The notes under the pieces were generated by a model. The model did no database searches. It was given only the letters and a program-made list of their open reading frames with translations, and had not been told where the DNA came from. A DNA stretch of 64,000 nucleotides from Galerina marginata (taxonomy: Eukaryota > Basidiomycota > Agaricomycetes > Agaricales > Galerinaceae): assembly GCA_023014335.1 (NCBI GenBank), contig JAECYW010000013.1, positions 620,001 to 684,000 of the forward strand, in the 5' to 3' direction. The position numbers were made by a program, and so were the translations under genes. Within the stretch, counting starts at the first letter, position 1. Every line of letters starts with the position of its first letter. Shown here piece after piece: positions 25,163-34,296 of the stretch.

Positions 25163-25548
25163 GTTCAGGACGAGTGGAAGGGGTTCTGATTGCGGGTGTT
25201 GGGGAAGAAAAGTGGATACGAAGCTAGATATGTCGTCCGGTATCGGACGAGACCTTGCGGCGAGGTATGCGGCGATTCCAAGAAAAAGTAAGCCAAAGAG
25301 CGACAAGAACGGATGGCGGCCAACGGAACGTGCAATCTTGATCGACTGAAATTGGTTATCGATCTCTTTCGGATGTTACAAAAGTCACTGTTCTAGTCCA
25401 AGGTTGGGGCTGATAGAGTCAGGAGGTCGTTTAAATGATAACAAAGGGCGGTTAATATACCTGTGAGCGGTTGGGTGCAAAGCGAAGAACCAGAAAGTGG
25501 TTCGACCATTTTGCTGCGTGCCCGATTCACGGACAAAAATCTTGCCAT
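25163..25548 (-). CDS. Possible alternative 5' exons giving an N-terminally anchored FPP synthase
   Basis: In frame with and directly upstream of the FPP synthase ATG, the minus strand encodes IKIARSVGRHP, then LFGLLFLGIAAYLAARSRP and a Pro-rich linker. This is a plausible membrane segment with basic flanks. An ATG at 25548 begins MARFLSVNRARSKM and runs to a GTATAT donor at 25461|25460. Joining it to the AG at 25366 (25365 onward) keeps frame and adds 97 residues, for a 461-residue product. The frame and hydrophobic run are seen directly; use of this start is inference. It could equally be 5' UTR that happens to be open. Confidence 0.35.
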
Positions 25549-26190
25549 TTCAAATCCTTTAATCCTGGGTCCAACTTCTCTAGACCAGGGTATATGTTCT
25601 CTCTCCACTCCAACCCTGATAGTCTATCGCACTTTGAGAGAGATAAGCATTACCAAGGCTATTGGATTTCGGGGCGATTGTTACGAAGGACGACACGGGA
25701 TCGAGTGGCACTGGAACATCACAATGCCCAAAATTAGGAACCGCAAAAAGGACACTCATTCGTTGCTTTCCTCCTTCGTCTCTTGGGAAGGACCATAAGT
25801 GCTGTGGGACTTCGTGAAGTTGTAAGATTGGATAAAATGGAACGCATCGGAAGTCAATGACGGCCATCTGATGTGCAAGCGTTTTTCCATTCCTTACAGT
25901 ACGCTTTTTTTTCGCGGTCGAATGTGCTTCTGTCCTTACCGACCTTTACCGACGCTTCGCCGACGCTATTTATTTCCGCAGATTCCTAGCAGATCGACCT
26001 CTCGTCTACACCTTTACTGAGTCTACATCGCCAAAACCATTCTCCCAACGCACCCACAGCCGCACGCGGTCCGGACGGATAAATATCGCTACAACCTCAG
26101 AGTCGTCGACAGACCCCGCGAGGGAAGCTGAAGGAATGATAATGAACGGAGGCACAGGGGATCCTATTCTAACCGTACCTCCGAACCATC
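25549..26190. other. Divergent promoter region, FPP synthase / xylulokinase
   Basis: About 640 bases between two genes transcribed away from each other, so both promoters should lie here. A pyrimidine-rich run occurs near 25906. No repeat, RNA gene or convincing ORF was found. Confidence 0.4.
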
Positions 26191-28087
26191 ATGTCTACCG
26201 CATCCCCTAGTCCGCTTTTCCTTGGCCTCGACCTATCGACACAACAGTTGAAGGCGGTCCTGCTTGATCAAGACTCGAATATTGTGCATGAAGCTGCCGT
26301 CCATTTCGATCGTGATTTGCCACACCATGGGACGACGAACGGTTCCATCCACGGCCCGGACGTTGGGGAAGTAACATCGCCTGTGTGTATGTGGCTAGAG
26401 GCTATCGACTTGTTATTCCAGAGGTTGGCCGACGGGCAGATCGACTTCAAGGTCATTGCTGCTGTATCTGGTGCAGGCCAGGTAAACCCCCATCTGAACC
26501 CAATAGAAACTGTTATTTATTCAATCAATTTGACTTCTAGCAACACGGTTCTGTTTATTGGTCTGATGCGTCCGACGGCCTCCTGGCTGGATTGGACACT
26601 AGCAAAAGTCTGACAGACCAACTGTTTCCCGCTGCTTTCTCTTCTCCCAAAGCCCCTATCTGGCAAGACTCTTCCACAAGAGAAGATTGTAAGAGGCTGG
26701 AAGATGAATTTGGAGGCGACCAAGCCCTTGCAGACTTGTCAGGAAGCCGAGCGTATGAACGGTTCACCGGCAACCAAATCTCCAGGGTGGGTCTAATTTC
26801 ACATCGTGAAACCGGTTTGGTGACTGACCCCTTCCGAAGATACGTCGTTTATTCCCAGAGATTTACGAAGCCACAGCCCATATTTCCTTGGTATCGTCCT
26901 TCATAGCATCCGTGTTTCTTGGTCGCATCGCGCCGATCGACATATCCGACGCTAGTGGTATGAACTTGATGAACGTCCTGAGCTGCAAATGGGACGATAA
27001 ACTGCTCGATATTTGTGGAGGACCGACTTTACGCGACAAGCTGGGAGAGGAACCTATCATTGGAGGAACCTCGTTAGGCAATGTCAGCGATTGGTGGGTG
27101 CAAAAGTGGGGCCTGAATCCAGGTATAAACCTTCGCCCGACTTTTCTTCATTTTCTTGGAAGTAATTTATGGTCTCGTTCTTCATCTAGACTGCATTGTC
27201 GCACCATTTACAGGCGATAACCCTGCTACTGTCATGTCGTTATCGGCTCCAGGTGATGCTTTACTCTCACTTGGCACATCGACCACCTTCCTCCTCTCTA
27301 TTCCTCCTTCGTCGGCCCCTCCAAAGAGATTTACAACCTCCCATCTGTTATCCCATCCCACACATCTTGAGAACAAAATCGCTATGCTTTGCTACAAAAA
27401 CGGTGCTCTTGCTCGTGAACAAATCAGGGACAGGTTCGCCGATGGGGACTGGAACAGGTTCAATCAGCTCGTGGAACGCGCTCCGCCTGGCTGCAACGGA
27501 GTCATGGGGTTCTACTTCCCTCTCCCGGAGATTATCCCTCCGAATGTTAAGGGGGAGTTTTTCTTCACTACCGAACATATCAAGACAACCGCGAAGCCTC
27601 CCTTGGTGACGGAGAACGTCTCTCCGTCTATCCATCCGAGGGCTATCTTGGAATCTCAATTTTTGTCAATTAGGTCGAGGATAGCAGCTATGCTGCCGAG
27701 GGATTCACCACATTTGCACCGCCTGGTGATAAGCGGTGGTTCTTCACAAAACCTGGTTATCAGACAGCTGGCGGCTGTAAGCCTCATTCCATTTTATTTT
27801 TTCGATGTCTGACCGATGTGTTCAAACAGGATATTTTTGGGATGAGCGTATACGTCTCCGCGACCAAAGAAGCTGCAGCTGCAGGAGGCGCCTTGTTGGC
27901 CAAGTACGCCTGGTGGAAGCTTTCACACCCGGAGGGAACATTCGAAGAAATGACAAGCGGTGGGGCCATGGGTCTCCAACGGGTAGCGGAACCTCATCAG
28001 GCGATCTCTGAGATTTATGATGGCCTTGTCGACGTGTACGACGCTTGTGAAGCACAAGTGGTCAATTTATTGGCTACAAAAAACTGA
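26191..28087 (+). CDS. D-xylulokinase (FGGY carbohydrate kinase)
   Basis: Five exons: 26191-26481, 26541-26786, 26840-27122, 27190-27776, 27830-28087; 1665 nt, 554 residues, the usual length of fungal xylulokinases. FGGY signatures: the N-terminal phosphate loop LFLGLDLSTQQLKAVLLD, the family sequence SGAGQQHGSVYW across the first intron, the ADP-binding half with GDNPATVMSL and SLGTSTTFLLS, and the C-terminal motif ISGGSSQNLVIRQLAADIFG. Reaction: ATP-dependent phosphorylation of D-xylulose to xylulose 5-phosphate, the entry into the pentose phosphate pathway. A possible poly(A) signal (AATAAA) lies about 25 bases after the stop. The start is the only in-frame ATG near the conserved N-terminus and is preceded by a pyrimidine-rich leader. 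Confidence 0.94.
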
Positions 28088-28186
28088 ATTTTGAAAGAGA
28101 CTCAGTGTAAATAAAAATGTAGAATCTATTTTATAAGTAAATATCCGCTGTGCTCTGCGTTTGATTCCTGTTCGCCTCTCCACCCC

Positions 28187-28720
28187 ATGGCCAGTGTCCA
28201 TGGCATCAACCCCACCTGTTCCGAAAATGATCTCCACTTCAGCTCCACGGAGACTGCAGAAGAGATAATGCATTATATCAATGGGGGTTATCACCCTGTA
28301 CTTGTTGGCGACATTCTCGGCCCATCTCCCGACGACGGTAAGAACGGGTCACTCCAGTACAGGATCATGCACAAGCTAGGCTTTGGAACATATGCATGCG
28401 TCTTGTACCAGAGCTCTCAGGCGCGTTCTCAAATGATCCATAAGCAGTCTGGGACAGGCTCCAGCGGGAGATCATGTCCAGGAGCAAGGGATCAATCCAA
28501 CATCACTATCCCTGCTGCAAATTGCGACCAACGGGCGCCCACGAAGCGTCGGAAATGTCATCCTGGCTGCGTGCAGATTCACGCAGAAATCCAGATATAC
28601 TTTTCCAATGGACCTCAAGAGCAGGAGTGTTCAAACCCATCAAATAATGTCATTTTTTCCCATCCTGTTATCGAGATCGAGGCCCCTCCTGTTGTGTGGT
28701 TGTCCTACCGTAGTTCATAA
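28187..28720 (+). pseudogene. Truncated SRPK-like Ser/Thr kinase fragment
   Basis: An ATG-initiated 177-codon ORF whose residues about 24-72 match the start of SRPK-type kinases: a GGYHPV lead-in, VGDILG, then YRIMHKLGFGTYACVLY, that is, the glycine-rich loop (family: Y.I..KLGWG..S.VWL). After that the kinase fold stops. There is no VAxK lysine, HxD or DFG, and the remainder (CHPGCVQIHAEIQIYF, etc.) looks unrelated or frameshifted. It overlaps the end of the F-box gene on the opposite strand by 16 bases. Most likely a decayed, 3'-truncated copy of a paralogue-rich kinase family; a short expressed product is not excluded. Confidence 0.6.
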
Positions 28721-30035
28721 AAATCCATTTCCAAAACACCCTTATCCCTCAAACCTTGCAGTTGCTTAACGAACTCCTGCGAGATGAATTTCACTGACTC
28801 GTCCCCAAGAGGATTATCTAGAGCAAAGTCCAACCTGACCCTGCGCATCAACGTGAATGCTGGTCCTGTAAGCAAGGTGTCGAGGTTACGCCACTTGTGG
28901 AGGTTGTGGTCAAATGCCTGGATCGTAAGATCTGGCGGGGGCTTATCGACAGTAAATGTGAGGGAAAGGTCCTCAAGGGTGTTGGAGAGCTCCAATGTTC
29001 TGAGCGTTGTTGAAAGCCATGGAATGGGTTCTATTCTCCCTAGGAGGAAGCTACATTGGAAAGAGAGTGACTTGAGAGAGGGAAGGAGGGTCATGTTGAT
29101 GATGTCGCTATGTTCCAGATGAACATCGTAGTCGACTGGGTTGTATTAAGTTGTCAGTCGCGATTTTGTTAGGTGAAGAGGTGTCGCTTACAATCTTGAT
29201 CTATTTCTAGTTCTAGAGACTCCAAGGCCGGAGTCCCTTGCAAAAGCTGTACGACGTTGTCATAGCCGTCTGGGGAGATGTTTATAACAAGGCTGCGAAG
29301 GCCAGTGAAATCAAGACAAGAAAGGCGATGAAGTAGAACAGGGATGATCAGATAAGCGGTATTAGATCTCAGTAGGAATTTTTCAACACTGGCTTTCTTT
29401 GGAGAGTTGTCCTTCAACAGTGAAGTGAGGACCGAATCTAAAGCGGAAGGGCTCAAGCTGATTGCGGTAGTGAGGTCTACGTGGTCGAGTTGTAGGGTCT
29501 TGAGATGTCGGCAGCAGAATACGGTCTTGACAAAGTCAGAAAAAGAGGCAAATAGAAATTGTCGAAAGGTGAAAGAGGTCAAAGTCATTGAAGACATGGC
29601 CTCGGTGATATCCTCCGAAACCATTGGAGACCAGGTTGTAGGCTTGTTGATGTCCAGGCTGCGAGGGAAATTAAACTCCAGGGCTTGCAGGCACGCAAGC
29701 TTCTTGAGAAGAGAGGGGAATGTGATTTCCTCGCATACCCATCTGTAAGTCCACGGTCGGGTAACGTTGGATTCTACAATCGAAAGTTTCTTGACATAAG
29801 ACGCGATATGTGGGGAAGATAGGATGGTCCTGAAAATGCGATGACACGCGCTATCTTGCGCCCTGGTTGGCGACCCGTTACCACTGAGTTTGAGATCGTA
29901 GAAAAGGTGACCGCGGCTTGAGGGGAGCCAGGAGCGGCACACCAGGGCACAAGAGCGCAGAGTAGCATGGTCGTCGTGCAGAAAGTCTATAATTTGGTCA
30001 TACAGCTCGGCGCAGAGTTTGTCACTGGAGGCCAT
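28705..30035 (-). CDS. F-box protein with leucine-rich C-terminal region
   Basis: Two exons, 30035-29192 and 29135-28705; 1275 nt, 424 residues. The N-terminal F-box runs at about residues 5-50: KLCAELYDQIIDFLHDD, then LRSCALVCRSWLPSSRGHLF. The rest shows irregular leucine-rich repeats (LKTLQLDHVDLTT, LRSLVINISPDG, ALESLELEI, LRTLELSNTLEDL). F-box proteins are substrate adaptors of SCF ubiquitin ligases through Skp1; Agaricomycetes have large lineage-specific families of exactly this layout, so the substrate cannot be inferred. The ATG at 30035 is chosen because the F-box begins a few residues later and an in-frame GTG upstream is not a start. Confidence 0.85.
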
Positions 30036-30491
30036 GGATGTATTCACCGGGGCGAGATACGCCAGGACGTTGTATTCCTGCGAATGAAGTGGCGTTAGGG
30101 AAATGTGCCACTCGTCAGACCATATGTGCGTTAAGACCGGTCAGGTTGGCGCGCTATCTTGAGGATCGGGATGCGGATTCAGAACGAAAAAGACGACTGA
30201 AGGGGAGGTAGTGAGAATAAACAAAAAAGGTACAAAGGTTGGCCCGTCGGACGCAAGTTTAAGGAGCTTTTGGTTTGCATGAGAGCGATCCCGGTTTAAC
30301 TGTGGTGATAAGAGGGAAGGAACACCGGGCCGACTTCCCAGATTTAAAGTTCGTTCAGCCTTCGCAGGCTTAACCTCCAAAATCTCCGTCCTATCGTTGG
30401 ACAGCAGCTGTGCGGGTGCCGTTTTCCTTTTACTACTCTAGTATCCTGCTGACGAAAGAACGGGCAGGCAGGGAACCTGGGAGTAACTTAT
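30036..30491. other. Divergent promoter region, F-box gene / PUS1
   Basis: About 450 bases between two outward-facing genes. Nothing beyond short random ORFs was seen. Confidence 0.4.
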
Positions 30492-32802
30492 ATGACAACA
30501 TTTTCCAGGTTGTTAACCTTGAAACACATACCTGGACCTGGTCGTCTGACTTCGCCGTTGATTCGACAAACACCACGCTTTCTTGTACATTCAACGTCTA
30601 GGACGTTTTTCAGATCGTCTATAATGTCAGAAATCTCGGATCTGAACTCGAAAACAGAAAAACGGGGTCTAGAAACATCAGCCGAAAGCTTTGTAGCACC
30701 CGAATCGACCAAGCGACCACGACTTGATCAAGATAACCAACCGCCTGTTGCGTCTGCCAGCATGAGCATTGCTGAACAACCCGCGACAGGGGACCCTGAG
30801 GACGGCACCAACGAAATGGCCGTTGATGCGCCAGCTAATTTAGGGTCGAACGAAGCACAATCTTCGAGTTCCAATAAGGTCAAGAAAGATAACAGGAAGA
30901 AAAGTCGTGGGCGTGGTGGCCGACGAACTCGAAATGAAGAAGATGCCGCAAGGGATGTTCAGCACACTGAAGACGGAGAACCAATCCCAAAAGCCATTAG
31001 ATATCCAAAACGCCAATGCGCCTTGCTCCTAGGGTTTTGTGGATCTGGGTATAGTGGTATGCAAATGTGAGGCTAGCAATTAGAGACCTTTTATATTCTC
31101 GCTGATTTTTTTCCTAGCCAGCCGGACCACACACGGACGATTGAGGGAGTCTTGTTCAATGCTCTGATAAAGGTCGGCGCTGTATCTCAAGACAACGCCG
31201 ACAACCCCGTCAAAGTCAGTACACCTCTTAACCACTTGCCAGGAAAATATAAACCACTCTACAGGTAGGACTGGCGCGAGCTGCTCGCACGGATGCAGGG
31301 GTTCATGCAGCAGGCAATATAGTTTCGCTCAAAATGATCATAACAATCCCGGGTGTCAAAGACATTGTCGCGAGGGTGAATGAAGAACTGCCTCCGGAGA
31401 TACGTCTCTGGGGGTATGTGAGTCCACTTCCTTGCCTTTTTAGAATGTACATTCTGAACTCATCTCTAGGTCAGGACACAAAATTCATTCAATGCCCGAC
31501 TGTTAGACATCTTTTTTCCCAGACGAGTCGCCTTGCTGACTCGATCACTACTTGCTCAGGATCTGTGAAAGCCGCAAATATACCTACTTCTTCCCGACAT
31601 ATTTATTGATACCTCCGAAACCTGGATCTGGACTCCATCGAGTATGGTCAGACCAAGCCGGCTCGGACGATAAACCTGTAGTTTCCTACGAGTTCTGGGA
31701 AGGACAAGAAACTGGTACAAAGGAACAAGACCTTGCGCGTAAACGGGCTTGTAGAATCAACCAAGAACAATTGGAGGCGCTAAGAAAACTAGCTGCACGA
31801 TATGAAGGTACTCATAATTTCCACAACTTCACTGTGGGGCGGGACTTCGGGGATCGCAGCAACAATCGTTATATGAAGAAGATCGAGGCGAGCATCATTG
31901 ACTTTGATATTGCAACGTGGTCTAATTGTTTAGTTTGCGATGTAGATTTCTGAGCCAATGGTATACGGAGAAACTGAATGGATCAGCGTTCTTTTCCATG
32001 GTCAGAGTTTCATGTTGCATCAGGTAAATGCACTTCATATTTCTTAATTGTTATGCCTACTAATAACTTGTTAGATCGTAAGCGTAGTAACTGTCGTTCA
32101 GTTCGCGTTCTAATTTTCTTCAAGCGAAAAATGATGGCAATCCTGGTTTTGGCCTGTCGAATGGGAACCCCAGTACGAGTCATCAGTGAAGTATGCTCCG
32201 ATTCAACTGCTCCGACGGCGCTTATACTGACTCGGATTTCAGTTATATGGACAACGCGACGTATTCGTTCCAAAAATGCCTTCGCTTGGCCTGCTCTTGG
32301 AAGAGCCACTTTTTGATTCATACAACCAAAGAATGGGAGCCATCAACTCAAAAATTGAATCCACCGACCCCGAATATCGTCCGCCCATCGACTTCGACCA
32401 ATATCGTGACAAGATCGATGTGTTCAAGCAGAAGTATATTTATGAAAACATGAGAGAAGTAGAGGACCGGGATGGCCTGTGAGTTTGACTTTAGAAGTTG
32501 CGTTGCTTTCATTCTTGGCTGATCAAAAACCAAGATTCGATGCTTGGGTCCGAGCGGTTGATGCCTATGCCGGCAACGACCTTCTCTACCTCAACCCAAC
32601 AGGCGCTGTTCCTGACGCAGCTGTGATCACAAAAGGCGTAAAACGAGACAATCCATTCAGAGAAAAGAGGGTCTTCGACACCACTAGCTTCCCAAGCTCA
32701 GGTGAAATCAAAAAGAAGCTTGAGGAGGAGGTGGATGCTGAGGATGAGGATGAGGAGGATGCAGTGCTTGACAAGCGTCAACTTGAGGAGACAGAGGGCT
32801 AG
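30492..32802 (+). CDS. PUS1: tRNA pseudouridine synthase Pus1 (TruA family)
   Basis: Exons: 30492-31066, 31118-31214, 31265-31417, 31470-31501, 31560-31887, 31946-32023, 32075-32077, 32125-32190, 32243-32478, 32535-32802; 1836 nt, 611 residues. Core: [26 protein letters not shown], the catalytic [14 protein letters not shown] (Asp near residue 234), [38 protein letters not shown]. It isomerises uridines in tRNAs (and some snRNA/mRNA). The first ~45 residues are Arg/Ser/Thr-rich without acidic residues, a mitochondrial-type leader, and a second in-frame ATG at 30624 would give a form without it. The basic patch [10 protein letters not shown] could serve nuclear targeting. Unusual splicing: GC-AG intron 31888-31945 and a predicted 3-nt exon at 32075-32077. 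The tail is acidic. Confidence 0.94.
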
Positions 32803-32896
32803 ATTTCCAGCAAAAATATAATAATATACAGTTTAGTGGATATACACACAGAAGTACGAGTACCGAAAGGTGGTCAATGGCACCCAGATGATGATA

Positions 32897-33567
32897 TCAC
32901 GATTGGAATTTCCGCATCGTCTGAATTTCATCGAGGAGAGCTTGCAGGCGGTCGTCGTCGATCTTGACCAGGCTAAGAGACGATCGAAGATGAGTTTTGC
33001 AAAAAAAAAGCTCCAGTCTGAGTCAATCGCACCTGGGGACGATGCTTTTAGCCTCTTCAGCATTTGCAGGACAAAGGTTCGCTATTTGAGCGGTCTCGAA
33101 CTGAGTGAGCTGCGGCTCTCGACGAAGAGTCCTACACGCATTCCAAATACTAATTAACCACTGCGACAAATACATAGAGTAAACCGACACGCACTCTCGC
33201 ACAGCGCTCGCCGAATCTGTCGTGTTGAACTTGGCGAACGTCTTCACGTATTCCAGCGTTTTATTGTACACACTTCCATCCAGTTGTCCAAGATCAGCCC
33301 ATGCGCGGTGGAGGGACACACAAAGACGACGTACGCGGTGTCCGGCGCATCCTTGTCTCGATTTTCAAGCAGGTATTTCACCTCAGAGATGAGCAAACAA
33401 CCGGCGTTGTTGAATTCTGTTCAGGCGGTTGAACACATGAAATAAGCACAACACGTCGATGAGACAAGAAAACCCCGGGGGTAGCAAAGAAAAGACGCAC
33501 CAGGTCCAAGTTTTAATGCCGACGCATCTTCTTCCTCCACGAGCGGTCGGTGTCGCAGTCTTGACAT
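32897..33567 (-). CDS. RPB4: RNA polymerase II subunit Rpb4
   Basis: Five exons (minus): 33567-33501, 33416-33335, 33272-33195, 33131-33033, 32972-32897; 402 nt, 133 residues. Start MSRLRHRPLVEEEDASALKL; family blocks EFNNAGCLLISEVKYLLE, KTLEYVKTFAKFN, LTQFETAQIANLCPANAEEA and the C-terminal helix DDDRLQALLDEIQTMRKFQ. Rpb4 pairs with Rpb7 to form the stalk of RNA polymerase II, acting in initiation and mRNA decay coupling. Its stop is about 95 bases from the stop of PUS1 in tail-to-tail orientation, so the two 3' UTRs probably overlap. Confidence 0.95.
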
Positions 33568-34296
33568 GGTCGAGCAGAGCAAAGTTAGTGTCGGCGTCTG
33601 TACGCTCAATTCGGCAACTCCTTCGGAGGTCTTTGGACAATAAGCACACACTCAGATTTAGAAATCGGCGATCGGGGACGATCGGGCATCGGCGTTGATA
33701 CTGTTGATCCGTTGATCATAATACTTTGATACCGGTCCGATACTCCTTATGGCTTCCTCGTCCTCGTCATTTCTTACCAACGCCTTTCTGACCTTTCAGG
33801 CGAACTGAATAAATAAATTTTGTGCATTTGAGCAACATAAATACACGAGCTATACTTTCTTCGCCTAAAACTATGTCTAAATACCGATGCCACCCCATCC
33901 TATGGCTAAACCACTTCCAATGGCACCCGTGTTGCCACAACAGGAAAAACATATTTTTTTTTCTTCAACTCTGAACTAGAAAAACACGACAGCGATATCG
34001 AATACTACGCGAGACAGTGACACGGACCATTACAATCGGACAAATATATATATAAGTAGAACCACGTTCAACAAAAAAAATAATTAATCAAATGGAAAAG
34101 AAGAAATCAACGAAAAAGGGAAGGAAAGAAAAAAAAAAGAGGAGAAAGAAACGGCTACACAAAGACAACAGAAACCCACAATACTAGCTAGATCTGTGCT
34201 CGAAACCAAAAGTTGAAAAAAACCATCTTCTACATTATCTAGACCTAGAGACACGAAGTCATCGTCATCGGTACCGTCATGATCGTATCGTCTTTT
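33568..34296. other. Intergenic stretch with purine-rich low-complexity run
   Basis: Contains the RPB4 promoter side and the 3' UTR of the R3H gene. Between about 34070 and 34155 the plus strand is almost pure A/G, so the minus-strand transcript would have a pyrimidine-rich 3' UTR. No gene seen. Confidence 0.45.

Noticed and set aside
23905..28087. Terpenoid biosynthetic cluster around FPP synthase
   Set aside because: No terpene cyclase, P450 or tailoring enzyme is next to it; neighbours are a sugar-type oxidoreductase and xylulokinase.
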